Assembly (NCBI GenBank): GCA_035440755.1
Contig: DAORND010000004.1
Span: 21,942 to 85,941 of the forward strand
Length of the DNA: 64,000 bases
From: Aquimonas sp002352135
GTDB taxonomy: Bacteria; Pseudomonadota; Gammaproteobacteria; Xanthomonadales; Xanthomonadaceae
Direction: 5' to 3'
This document shows positions 36,081 to 46,262 of this stretch, piece after piece. A model generated the notes under the pieces. It was not told where the DNA came from, did not search any database, and saw nothing but the letters and a program-made list of their open reading frames with translations. Every line of letters begins with the position of its first letter. The first letter of the stretch is position 1. A program made the position numbers and the translations under genes.

Positions 36081-36992
36081 ATGAAACGCCTTGCTTTGAG
36101 TATTGCCCTCGCGTCGTCGAGTGTCCTGATGTTGCCTTCCACCTCGCAGGCGATGGTCGCTGCGGTGGCGGCGCAGGCGGCGACGGACCCGGCTGTGCAG
36201 GTTCTGCAGATGGCCGAGTATTTCCGTCGCAACGACGTACAAGCCTTGGTGAGTGCCGGTTTGCCGCCGGACAAGTATCAGTTGTTGCTGAGTGAGTACG
36301 AAGAGCAACGCCAGCGCCCGATTTCCGAGGCCGAGCGCGCCGAGTTCCAGGAAGGCATGGATCGGCTGACCGCGGATGGGGCGGTGGATCGCTTGATGGA
36401 GGAAATCACGCCCAAGCTGGAGGAAGGTTCGGCGCAGGCGGCGGGGATGACCTTGATGGCGATCGGTGCGTTGAACATGGCCGTGACGTCGCCGGAATCC
36501 GATCTCACCGATGCGCAGCGCGAGTCGTTGCGCATGGCCTTGCCCGCGATTGAGCATTGGTTGAGCGTGACCGACTTCTTCAGTGCGGATCTGGCGCGCT
36601 CGGCGCTCACGGCATTGGCCGACGGAGTAAGGGCGACGCGGATCGACAGTCTGGACGCCTTGCGCGGCCTGCCGCTGGATCAGTTGCTGCAGCGTGCCGG
36701 CGGGGTGCTGGCGGCGGCGAAGGAAGCGGCTGTGGTGTATGGCATCGATCTGGACGCGATTGCCTCGAGTCTGCAGGTGGAAGTGCTGGAGATTGACGGC
36801 GACCGCGCGCGGGTGCGAACCACCATCGAAGTGTTCGACGCGCCGATTGCCGCCGAACACGAACTGGTGCGCATCGACGGTCGCTGGTACGGCGAGCAGG
36901 CCAAGGCGACATGGGAATTCGGCGACGATGAAGCTGATGCAGACGCCAATCTCGACGTGGAGGTGGACGTCGAAGTGGAAGTGAAAGGTTGA
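36081..36992 (+). CDS. Exported protein of unknown function
   Basis: 303 residues, not recognised. A signal peptide (about 1-24, MKRLALSIALASSSVLMLPS onward, ending SQA) precedes an entirely helical, Ala/Glu/Leu-rich region (25-215). A short beta-rich end follows, with VEVLEIDGDRARVRTTIEVF and DGRWYGEQAKATWEF, resembling the lone C-terminal domain of NTF2-like or DUF-type stress proteins. The last 25 residues are acidic with alternating Asp/Val (EVDVEVEV). It is convergent with maiA across 21 bp. No neighbour hints at the role. Confidence 0.6.
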   Translation: MKRLALSIALASSSVLMLPSTSQAMVAAVAAQAATDPAVQVLQMAEYFRRNDVQALVSAGLPPDKYQLLLSEYEEQRQRPISEAERAEFQEGMDRLTADGAVDRLMEEITPKLEEGSAQAAGMTLMAIGALNMAVTSPESDLTDAQRESLRMALPAIEHWLSVTDFFSADLARSALTALADGVRATRIDSLDALRGLPLDQLLQRAGGVLAAAKEAAVVYGIDLDAIASSLQVEVLEIDGDRARVRTTIEVFDAPIAAEHELVRIDGRWYGEQAKATWEFGDDEADADANLDVEVDVEVEVKG

Positions 36993-37013
36993 GTACGGTG
37001 ACGCGTCGCGCCT

Positions 37014-37673
37014 TCAGCGCGGCGCGTCTTCCTGGTGTTCCGGGGCAGCCTGCTGAAATTCGGGCAGCGCCAGGCAGGCCGCTTCGATGCGTTGCAGGGT
37101 TGGATACTGCGCGATGTCCATGTGGAATCGCCGCGCGTTGTACATCTGCGGAATCAGACAACAGTCCGCCATGCCGGGCACTTCGCCTTCGCAGTAGGTA
37201 CTGGTGGAAGGGTGGTCGGCGACCATCTGCTCGAAGGCGTGCAGACCCTCGTGGATCCAGTGCCGCACCCAGGCCTCGCGTCGCGCAGAGTCGATCTGCA
37301 GCTCGTTCTCCAGGTACTGCAAGACGCGCAGATTGTTGAGCGGATGGACATCGCAGGCGATCAGCAAGGACAGTGAGCGCACGCGGGCACGATCACGCGC
37401 TGCGGTGGGCAGCAGGGGACGCTCGGGAATCGTGTCATCCAGGTATTCCATGATCGCCAGCGATTGGCGGATGACCCGTTCGCCATCGACGAGTACGGGA
37501 ATCAGTCCCTGCGGATTGACCGCGCGAAATTCGGGCAGGCGTTGCTCGCCGCCCTGGTTGAGCAGGTGTACCGGATTCAGTGCGTACCTGACCTGCTTCA
37601 GATTGAGCGCGATGCGCACCCGGTAGGCGGCACTGGAGCGCCAGTAGCTGTAAAGCGTCAGCAACTCGGACAT
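37014..37673 (-). CDS. maiA: Maleylacetoacetate isomerase
   Basis: A zeta-class glutathione S-transferase that isomerises maleylacetoacetate to fumarylacetoacetate using glutathione. The 219 residues show the signature YSYWRSSAAYRVRIALNLK at the N-terminus, NPQGLIPVLVDG (cis-Pro), SLAIMEYLDD, CDVHPLNNLRVLQYL and, near the end, CEGEVPGMADCCLIPQMYNA. AAGGAGGG lies before the ATG at 37673; the frame continues upstream unsupported. It follows fahA by 206 bp that contain a strong hairpin, so it may have its own promoter or be partly uncoupled. Confidence 0.95.
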   Translation of the reverse strand: MSELLTLYSYWRSSAAYRVRIALNLKQVRYALNPVHLLNQGGEQRLPEFRAVNPQGLIPVLVDGERVIRQSLAIMEYLDDTIPERPLLPTAARDRARVRSLSLLIACDVHPLNNLRVLQYLENELQIDSARREAWVRHWIHEGLHAFEQMVADHPSTSTYCEGEVPGMADCCLIPQMYNARRFHMDIAQYPTLQRIEAACLALPEFQQAAPEHQEDAPR

Positions 37674-37819
37674 GGTCGAACCCTCCTTCGACAACGTGCG
37701 GACAGCGTACTCGTAGCTTGCAGGAAAACGCGAGACTCTGGGGCAAATCACCGCATGCCGATGCAAGAGCGGGCGACGCGCTTGGGGCCATCATGAAGGT
37801 CGACGCGGAGTTCGTCGCC

Positions 37820-37847
37820 CGCGCTACCCGCATTCGCGGGTAGCGCG
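37820..37847. repeat. Strong hairpin between fahA and maiA
   Basis: A perfect 12-bp stem (CGCGCTACCCGC pairs with GCGGGTAGCGCG) with an ATTC loop. The core TACCCGCATTCGCGGGTA is like the palindromes in the repeat array at 5300-5719, so this may be a solitary REP-type element. No T-tract follows in the direction of transcription. Confidence 0.7.
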
Positions 37848-37879
37848 AGCAGCGCCGGGTTGCGTTGGCGCTGGCCTCC

Positions 37880-38866
37880 TCAGTTTCCCGCGCGCTCGAT
37901 GGACTGCTCGATGGCCCCGAACACGCTCTGGCCTGCGCGGTCGAGCATTTCGATACGCACGCGATCACCGAACTTCATGAAGGGTGTACTGGGTTTGCCT
38001 TGGGCGATGATTTCCAACATGCGCCGTTCGGCCAGACAGGATGCGCCGCGCGCCTCGTCCTGATTGGCAACGGTGCCGGAGCCGACCAGCGTGCCCGCGC
38101 AGAGCGGACGGGTCTTGGCGGCATGCGCAATCAGTTGGGCAAAGTTGAATTGCATGTCTTCACCGGCCTCCGGTGCGCCGAACCATTCGCCATTCAGATG
38201 GCTGAGCAAGGGCAGATGCACCTTGCTGTCGCGCCACGCGTCGCCCAGTTCATCGGGGGTGACAAAGACCGGCGACAGCGCGGAACGCGGCTTGGATTGC
38301 AGAAAGCCGAATCCCTTGGCGAGTTCGTCAGGAATCAGGTTGCGCAGGGACACGTCGTTGACCAGTCCAACGAGCTGGATGTGCGCCTCGGCGGCGCTGG
38401 CTGACACACCCATTGGCACATCATCGGTGACGACCACGACTTCAGCTTCGAGATCGATGCCATAGGCTTCATCGGCCACACGTACCGGATCGCGCGGGCC
38501 ATAGAAGCCTGCGCCAACGGCGTGGTACATCAGTGGGTCGCTGTAGAAACTCTCGGGCACGCTCGCGCCGCGCGCGCGACGGACGCGTTCGACGTGCGGC
38601 AGATAGGCCGAGCCATCGACGAATTCGTAGGCTCTGGGCAGCGGTGCGGCGAGGGCGTGCATGTCCAGCGCGAAGGCGTGTGTGCAGTCGCCAGCGTTCA
38701 AGGCTTCCGATAGTGCGTTCAGACGCGGCGCGCAGGCTTCCCAGTTTTCCAGTGCGTGCTGCAGCGTGGGGGCGATGTCGCGGGCGATCACGGCGGTCTG
38801 CAGATCACGCGAAACCACGATCAGCGTGCCGTCGCGGCCACCGGCTTTGAGTGAGGCGAGTTTCAT
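37880..38866 (-). CDS. fahA: Fumarylacetoacetate hydrolase family protein
   Basis: Splits fumarylacetoacetate to fumarate and acetoacetate, the last step of homogentisate breakdown. The 328 residues show the N-terminal FAH extension, PESFYSDPLMYHAVGAGFYG, and the metal-binding region EAYGIDLEAEVVVVTDDVPM. VGLVNDVSLRNLIPDELAKG, LQSKPRSALSPVFVTPDELG and LVGSGTVANQDEARGASCL complete the core. The layout fits the bacterial short form used by xanthomonads and Pseudomonas relatives, which is smaller than animal FAH. It starts 21 bp after hmgA. Confidence 0.92.
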   Translation of the reverse strand: MKLASLKAGGRDGTLIVVSRDLQTAVIARDIAPTLQHALENWEACAPRLNALSEALNAGDCTHAFALDMHALAAPLPRAYEFVDGSAYLPHVERVRRARGASVPESFYSDPLMYHAVGAGFYGPRDPVRVADEAYGIDLEAEVVVVTDDVPMGVSASAAEAHIQLVGLVNDVSLRNLIPDELAKGFGFLQSKPRSALSPVFVTPDELGDAWRDSKVHLPLLSHLNGEWFGAPEAGEDMQFNFAQLIAHAAKTRPLCAGTLVGSGTVANQDEARGASCLAERRMLEIIAQGKPSTPFMKFGDRVRIEMLDRAGQSVFGAIEQSIERAGN

Positions 38867-38887
38867 GACGGTATCGGTCGCTCGGAA

Positions 38888-40186
38888 TCAGGGGCGGGTG
38901 GGATCAAAATGTTTGCGCAGGCCGGACCAGCAAGCGGTGTAGCCGCTTTGCCGGTGCGTGGCGTGTACGGCCTGCAAGGTCGGACGAATGGTGGCGCGAC
39001 ACTCGAACATGAAGGCCATGGTATCGGTCAGGACGTCGGCTTTCGACAGATCGGACGAGCTCGCCTTCTCGAAGGTCGCCGCGTCCGGGCCGTGCCCGCT
39101 CATGGTGTTGTGCAGCGAGCAGCCACCGGGGAGGAATCCGTCGGCTTTGGCGTCGTATTCACCATGCACCAGCCCCATGAACTCGCTGGCCACATTGCGA
39201 TGGAACCAGGGCGGACGGAAGGTGTCCTGCGCCACCAGCCAGCGTGGCGGAAAGATCACGAAATCCAGATTGCCCACGCCGGCGGTATCGCTGGGCGAGT
39301 TCAGCACCAGGAAGATGCTCGGGTCCGGGTGGTCGTAGCTGATCGAGCCGATGGTATTGAAGCGGCGCAGGTCGTATTTGTATGGCGCGTAGTTGCCATG
39401 CCAGGCGACCACGTCCAGCGGCGAATGGCCGATGGGCGCGCGCCAGAGATGGCCCTGAAACTTGCACAGCAGGTCGAAGTCGCCTTCCTGATCGACATAG
39501 GCGGCCACCGGCGTGAGGAAGTCGCGTGCATTGGCCAGACCGTTGCTGCCAATCGGGCCGAGATCGGGCAGGCGCAGCAGCGCACCGAAGTTCTCGCAGA
39601 CATAGCCTCGCGCCGCGCCGTCTGGCAGGCTCACCTGAAAACGGATGCCTCGCGGAATCACCGCGATTTCCTGCGGTTCGACCTGCAACACACCGAGCTC
39701 TGTGGCGATGCGTAGACGCCCCTGTTGCGGCACGATCAACCATTCGCTGTCGGCGCTGTAGAAGAAGCGCTCGCGCATGTCGGCGTTGGCCGCATACAGA
39801 TGGATCCCAATGCCGCTGCCTGCGGCGGGCCCGCCATTGCCGCCCATGCTGAACAGGCCGTCGATGAAGTCCGTCTCGGGCGAGGGCATCGGCAGCGGGC
39901 TCCAGCGCATCTGGTCGGGCGGCACCGGGCCGCTTTGCCAGTCGTTATGGAAGCTCGGATGCGCATAAGGCGCGAATTCGCCGTGGATCGCGGCGGGGCG
40001 GATTCGGTAGGTCCAGACTCGACGATTTTCCGCACGCGGCGCGGTGAAGGCGGTGCCGGATGTCTGCTCGGCATACAGCCCGTAGGCGCAGCGTTGCGGC
40101 GAATTGCGCCCTTCCGGGAGGGCACCAGGCAAGGCTTCACTGGCGAAATGGTTGGCGAAGCCCGTTTGGTAACTCAAGTCACTCAT
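38888..40186 (-). CDS. hmgA: Homogentisate 1,2-dioxygenase
   Basis: Opens the aromatic ring of homogentisate to maleylacetoacetate with Fe(II) and O2. The 432 residues begin YQTGFANHFASEALPGALP, the family N-terminus, and include IPRGIRFQVSLPDGAARGY, PLDVVAWHGNYAPYKYDL, the iron-ligand region PPWFHRNVASEFMGLVHGEY, and GGCSLHNTMSGHGPDAATFE. All expected His/Glu ligand motifs are intact, so it should be active. The ATG at 40186 lies 19 bp after hpd. Confidence 0.97.
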   Translation of the reverse strand: MSDLSYQTGFANHFASEALPGALPEGRNSPQRCAYGLYAEQTSGTAFTAPRAENRRVWTYRIRPAAIHGEFAPYAHPSFHNDWQSGPVPPDQMRWSPLPMPSPETDFIDGLFSMGGNGGPAAGSGIGIHLYAANADMRERFFYSADSEWLIVPQQGRLRIATELGVLQVEPQEIAVIPRGIRFQVSLPDGAARGYVCENFGALLRLPDLGPIGSNGLANARDFLTPVAAYVDQEGDFDLLCKFQGHLWRAPIGHSPLDVVAWHGNYAPYKYDLRRFNTIGSISYDHPDPSIFLVLNSPSDTAGVGNLDFVIFPPRWLVAQDTFRPPWFHRNVASEFMGLVHGEYDAKADGFLPGGCSLHNTMSGHGPDAATFEKASSSDLSKADVLTDTMAFMFECRATIRPTLQAVHATHRQSGYTACWSGLRKHFDPTRP

Positions 40187-40205
40187 GGCTGGGGTCCTGT
40201 GGCGT

Positions 40206-41291
40206 TTACAGCACGCCACGCTTCATCTGGTCGCGCTCGATGCTCTCGAACAAGGCTTGGAAATTGCCTTCCCCAAAGCCCTCGTTGCCTTTGCGCTGGA
40301 TGATCTCGAAGAAAATCGGGCCGATGCAGTTCTGGGTGAAGATCTGCAGCAGCTTGCGGGTTTTGGTTTCCGGGTCGGCATCGATCAGGATGCTATTGCG
40401 CCGCAGACGGTCGAGATCTTCGCCATGGTTGGGGATGCGCTGATCGACCACATCAAAGTAGACATCGGGCGTGTCGAGAAACTGCACGCCCGCGCCATGC
40501 ATAAGCTCCACCGTGCGATAGATGTCGTCGGTGAAGCAGGCGATGTGCTGGATGCCTTCGCCGTTGTAGGCCTCCAGATACTCGTTGATCTGCGATTTGG
40601 GGTCGCTCGACTCATTGAGCGGAATGCGCACGATGCCATCCGGCGCCGTCATCGCCTTGGACAGCAGACCCGTCTTCGCCCCCTTGATATCGAAGTAACG
40701 AATCTCGCGGAAGTTGAACAGGCGTTCGTAATAGTCGGCCCACTTGGCCATGCTTCCGACGTAGAGGTTGTGGGTCAGATGGTCGATGAAGCTCAGGCCA
40801 AAGCCTTCGGGATGCAGATCGGCACCGTCAATCGGCAGAAAGTCCTGCGCGTAGGCATCACCGCGTTCGCCGTAGCGGTCCACCAGATACAGCATGCAAT
40901 CGCCGATGCCCTTGATGACCGGCATGTCGACCGCGCGTGTGTTCTCGCGAGCGGGCGCTTCCGCGCCGCGGGCGATCGTTTGTTCGCGCACCCAGAACGC
41001 AGGCTTCTGCACGCGGATCGCAAAGCCGCAGGCGCTCGGCCCATGTTTGGCGGCAAAGTCGGCAGCGAACGAGTCCGGATCTTCATTGATCAGGAAGTTG
41101 ACCCCGCCCTGCCGATACACGGTAATGGCCCGGGTACGATGGCGCAGCACGGCGCTGAAGCCGAGCTGCTTGAACAGGGTGTGCAAGTGCTGGGGTTCCG
41201 GTGAGGCGAATTCGACGAATTCAAAGCCGTCGATGCCCATCGGGTTGTCGAACGTGGTGACCTGCATGCCAGGGTTGGGTTGCGCGCTCAT
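40206..41291 (-). CDS. hpd: 4-hydroxyphenylpyruvate dioxygenase
   Basis: Converts 4-hydroxyphenylpyruvate, the transamination product of tyrosine, to homogentisate. The 361 residues fall in two VOC-like halves. Iron ligands are visible in SFIDHLTHNLY, GIQHIACF and the Glu of IFFEIIQRKG. The C-terminal GFGEGNFQALFESIE helix that closes the active site is present. AGGAGG stands five bases before the ATG. It is the first gene of the - strand tyrosine unit and divergent from the MarR gene, so the 87-bp gap is the likely control region. Confidence 0.97.
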   Translation of the reverse strand: MSAQPNPGMQVTTFDNPMGIDGFEFVEFASPEPQHLHTLFKQLGFSAVLRHRTRAITVYRQGGVNFLINEDPDSFAADFAAKHGPSACGFAIRVQKPAFWVREQTIARGAEAPARENTRAVDMPVIKGIGDCMLYLVDRYGERGDAYAQDFLPIDGADLHPEGFGLSFIDHLTHNLYVGSMAKWADYYERLFNFREIRYFDIKGAKTGLLSKAMTAPDGIVRIPLNESSDPKSQINEYLEAYNGEGIQHIACFTDDIYRTVELMHGAGVQFLDTPDVYFDVVDQRIPNHGEDLDRLRRNSILIDADPETKTRKLLQIFTQNCIGPIFFEIIQRKGNEGFGEGNFQALFESIERDQMKRGVL

Positions 41292-41342
41292 GGGAACCTC
41301 CTGAAGGATGGCAGTGCGTGTGGCGAGTGAATCAGGAGATTA

Positions 41343-41356
41343 GTTTCAGATGAAAC
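41343..41356. promoter_or_regulatory. Inverted repeat in the hpd-marR divergent gap
   Basis: GTTTCA and TGAAAC separated by GA, extended by an A/T-rich flank (TAGTTTCA ... TGAAACCATATG). It is the only palindrome in the 87-bp divergent region. Position and size suit a MarR-type operator for both genes. Confidence 0.5.
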
Positions 41357-41378
41357 CATATGCAAGGTGCAGCGCACG

Positions 41379-41885
41379 ATGAGCGAGATCACGTCCGATT
41401 GTCCGCGCGCCGCGCACACCGCGACCGTGCTTGAACTGGAGCATTTCCTGCCTTATCGGCTGTCCGTGCTTTCCAACCGGATCAGCCAGGCGATTGCACG
41501 CATCTATGCCGAGCGGTTCGATCTGTCGATCACCGAATGGCGTTTGATGGCGGTGATGGGGCGCTATCCCGATCTGACGGCGGCGCAACTGGTTGAGCGT
41601 ACTGCCATGGACAAAGTGGCGGTCAGTCGTGCCGTGGCGCGTCTGATGGAGTCGGGACGGGTGATCCGCACGCAGTGCACGCAGGATCGTCGGCGCGCAC
41701 CGCTGCGTCTGTCCGTCGACGGACAGGTGGTCTACGAGAAGGTCGCGCCACTGGCGCTCGAATACGAACGCAGTCTGATCGGCAGCCTCACCACCGAACA
41801 GTGCGCTGTCCTCGACGCGCTGTTGAAACAGTTGGATACCGCGACGACCTTGGCAGAAAGCCGTTTGCGGGCGAGTGAGGACTGA
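41379..41885 (+). CDS. MarR-family transcriptional regulator
   Basis: 168 residues. A helical N-terminal dimerisation region (EHFLPYRLSVLSNRISQAI) precedes the winged helix-turn-helix: ITEWRLMAVMGRYPDLTAAQLVE, then DKVAVSRAVARLMESGRV (recognition helix) and the wing around DRRRAPLRLSVDG. A C-terminal helix pair follows. It is divergent from hpd, so control of tyrosine breakdown is the natural inference; the effector could be homogentisate or 4-hydroxyphenylpyruvate. The ATG at 41379 was used; a GTG at 41367 is also in frame. Confidence 0.9.
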   Translation: MSEITSDCPRAAHTATVLELEHFLPYRLSVLSNRISQAIARIYAERFDLSITEWRLMAVMGRYPDLTAAQLVERTAMDKVAVSRAVARLMESGRVIRTQCTQDRRRAPLRLSVDGQVVYEKVAPLALEYERSLIGSLTTEQCAVLDALLKQLDTATTLAESRLRASED

Positions 41886-41922
41886 GAACCGGTGAACAAT
41901 TCCTGAGCCATGGGCGTTCTGC

Positions 41923-41953
41923 GACGCCCTCGCTACGGTGTAGGGGCGTCTTT
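41923..41953 (+). terminator. Probable terminator after the MarR gene
   Basis: GACGCCC pairs with GGGCGTC over a 14-base loop and runs into TTTA. It lies 38 bp after the regulator stop, between convergent genes. Confidence 0.5.
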
Positions 41954-41973
41954 ACGCGCTCTGGGCTGCACGC

Positions 41974-43332
41974 TCAGTCCCGATCACGGAATACGGCCAA
42001 GCCACGCAGCAGGTTGAGTGCCTCACCGACAGCGTAATCATCGGCTAGTGTGGCTTTGTCATCGGCTTCCACCGGCAGTGTTTCGGCGCGCAAGTGGCCG
42101 GGCAGGTTGGCCTCGCGAATGGTTGGCCCCTGGACCTCCTCGGTTTTGAGCGAGGCGTTTTCCAGCAGTTCGATATCCGGCACGATGCCCGTCGCCTGGA
42201 TCGAGGTGCCGCTCGGCGTGTAGTAGCGCGCCGTGGTGAGCTTGATCGAGTCGCCATTGTCCAGCGGCAAAACGGTCTGTACCGAGCCTTTGCCGAAGCT
42301 GCGCGTCCCCATGATGACGGCGCGCTTGTGGTCGCGCAGCGCGCCCGCCAGCACTTCCGACGCCGAGGCACTGCCTGCATCGATCAGCAGCACGATGGGC
42401 GCGCCGTCCAGCACATCACCGCGATGCGCTTCGAACTCGTTGGTCGCGTAGGGCAGACGACCGCGCGTGCTGACAATCAGACCGCGTTCGAGAAATTGAT
42501 CGGCGACGTCCACGGCGGCGTTCAACAAGCCGCCCGGATTGCTGCGCAGGTCGAGCACCAGTCCCTTGAATGCACTGCCGCGCCGCGCCACGGCCGCTTC
42601 GAGTCGTTTGCTCACTTCCATGCCGGTATCGGCCTGGAAGGTGGCGATGCGCAGGTACAGATAGTCTTTGCTAAGTACCTCAACGCGCACGCTGTTGACG
42701 CGGATGATCTCGCGGATAAGTTGAACCTCCAGCGGTGCCGATTCGCCTTCGCGGACGATCGTCAGGGTGATCGACGTCCCCGGCTCGCCCCGCATCGCTT
42801 CGATGGCCGCGTCGACGCTGTCGGCGGTGATCAGCTCACCATCCATGGCCGTAATCACATCGCCAGGTTGAATGCCGGCGCGGGCGGCGGGGGTGTCATC
42901 AATGGGGGCAATGACGGTCAGACTGCGATCCGGGCGCTGGATGATTTCCAGTCCAAGGCCACCGTACTCCCCTTCTGCCATTTCATTCAGTGCTGCCGAG
43001 GCTTCTTTATCGAGATAGGCGCTGTGCGGGTCCAGATCGGCCAGCAATCCGCGAATGGCGGCGCTCATCAGATCGACGTCGGCCACCGGATCGACATAGG
43101 CCTGCTTGACAGCGCGATACACCGAAACAAAGCGCCGGATCTCCTCCAGTCCGACACGATCACTCTTATCGCCGGCATCGACCTTGGCGACCGTCTCCGC
43201 ACTTGGCGGTGCGGCTTGCGCGGGTGCTTCGACGGCGGGTTCCTGCGCATCGGACCGGCCGGTAACGCACAGACTGGCGGTCGATAGCAGTAGGGCAGAC
43301 AGCAGGTGACGCGACGGGATGGGGTTGTTCAT
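41974..43332 (-). CDS. ctpA: C-terminal processing serine peptidase (S41)
   Basis: An exported protease of the tail-specific family. The 452-residue precursor has a signal peptide (about 1-29, ending RSDAQ), a helical N-terminal domain with DPHSAYLDKEA, a PDZ domain (about 125-205) and the S41 core with VLDLRSNPGGLLNAAVDVAD. The catalytic serine lies in AGSASASEVLAG (probably Ser325) and the lysine in SFGKGSVQ (Lys348). CtpA homologues trim periplasmic cell-wall hydrolases and are regulated by lipoprotein partners; the EnvC-type gene directly upstream makes a link to wall remodelling plausible. The ATG at 43332 is 34 bp after the envC stop, so they share an operon. Confidence 0.93.
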   Translation of the reverse strand: MNNPIPSRHLLSALLLSTASLCVTGRSDAQEPAVEAPAQAAPPSAETVAKVDAGDKSDRVGLEEIRRFVSVYRAVKQAYVDPVADVDLMSAAIRGLLADLDPHSAYLDKEASAALNEMAEGEYGGLGLEIIQRPDRSLTVIAPIDDTPAARAGIQPGDVITAMDGELITADSVDAAIEAMRGEPGTSITLTIVREGESAPLEVQLIREIIRVNSVRVEVLSKDYLYLRIATFQADTGMEVSKRLEAAVARRGSAFKGLVLDLRSNPGGLLNAAVDVADQFLERGLIVSTRGRLPYATNEFEAHRGDVLDGAPIVLLIDAGSASASEVLAGALRDHKRAVIMGTRSFGKGSVQTVLPLDNGDSIKLTTARYYTPSGTSIQATGIVPDIELLENASLKTEEVQGPTIREANLPGHLRAETLPVEADDKATLADDYAVGEALNLLRGLAVFRDRD

Positions 43333-43366
43333 GTGCAAAGTATAGAGCGCGGCGTGAGCAGCGGAC

Positions 43367-44541
43367 TCAACGCCGTAGCCATTGGCGCGGGTCGACCGGC
43401 TGGCCATTGCGGCGTAGTTCAAAGTACAACGCAGGTCTTGACTGACCGCCCGAACTGCCCGCCTCGGCGATGGGGTCGCCGGCTTCGACCCAATCGCCGG
43501 GTTCGCGGAGCAGGGCGTCGTTGTGGGCGTACAGGCTGAGGTAGCCGTCGCCGTGGTCGAGGATGAGCAGCAGGCCGTAGCCGTTCATCCATTCGGCAAA
43601 GGCCACGCGGCCATGCGCAATCGCCTTGACCGGTGCCCCTGCGGCGGTGCCGATCAGCCAACCCTCGCTGCGCCGTCCATCCGGCAGTCCGGCACCGAAA
43701 CTGCTGAGCACGGGCCCCGCAGCGGGCATTGGCAAACGACCGCGCCGCGCCGCCATCGACTGCTCGGCCTGCAGTTGTTCCGGGATGTCGGCAAACACAT
43801 CGCGCAGCGTCTCCAGCAGCGTTTGCAAGGCTTGCTCATCGCGACGGAGATTTTTCAGACGGACCTCATGATCGCGTTGCCGTGAACGCAATTCGTCGAG
43901 CAAGGACTCGCGTTCAGCACGTTGCTGGGCCAACGCTTGCAGGCCGACTTCGGCCGCCAGCATCGCCTGAGTGACCTGATCATTTTGCACTCGCGTGGCC
44001 TCGGTCAGTTCGGCCAGCGCGTGCAGTTCGTCCATGAGCTTGCGCACGCGTGCCAGTTGGTCGCGTTGCACGTAGCGGTGGTATTCGAGTACTCGGGATG
44101 CCGCGCTGAGCCGATCCTGCGACAACAGCAGACGCAGTTGTTGGTGCTGGCCAAGGCGAAAGGCGGAGCGCAGCATCTGCGCCAGATCCTCGCGCTGCGC
44201 CTGCAGTCCCGCAGCGCTGGCATCGCGGCGGGTTTCCAGATCTTGTAGCGCGGCCTGCTGCGCTTGCGCGTCGGCCTGCAGATGACGCTGCGCGGCGCTT
44301 TGCTTCTGCACGGCTTCGTCGGCTTCGCGCAGAGCGTTCTGCGCCTGCTTGAGCTCTTCTTGCAGGGCGGATTGCAGGCTTAGTACGCGATCAATGTCCG
44401 CGCGCAGCTTGGAAAGCTTGGCCTTGGCCTCCTGCTCGCGCGCGGCGATGTCCGCTTCGTCGTTGGCGACGGCCTGCGCCAACGCGGGGGTTGCGGTCAG
44501 CGCCGCAAAGCTGAGCGCCAGCAGCCGCAGCGCGAGTCGCA

Positions 44542-44545
<4 letters not shown>
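43367..44545 (-). CDS. envC: Murein hydrolase activator EnvC
   Basis: 392 residues. A signal peptide (about 1-24, ending PALAQ) precedes a long coiled-coil (about 30-250, Gln/Leu/Ala/Arg rich) and a C-terminal LytM/M23 domain (about 275-390). The LytM domain has degenerate metal ligands: IGTAAGAPVKAIAHGRV lacks the usual His-Asp motif, and LYAHND replaces the HxH. That matches EnvC-type activators, which lack hydrolase activity and switch on amidases at the septum. The start overlaps the gpmI stop by four bases, and ctpA follows, forming a gpmI-envC-ctpA unit as in many proteobacteria. Confidence 0.93.
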
Positions 44546-46071
<1,526 letters not shown>

Positions 46072-46262
46072 GGGCGCACTCCGGTGGCGGGCAGGGACAG
46101 ACTTGGCATGATACCCAAGCGCGCGATGTCTCTCTCCGTGGTGCCCTCGCACGCATGACGATGCGTCGCTTGGATGCCACGGCTTGCGTATTCGTTACTG
46201 CAGTCACACACGACTCAGGCCGACGCGGACATGCTGTCGGCCACTGTCGCCAGGGGGCAGCC

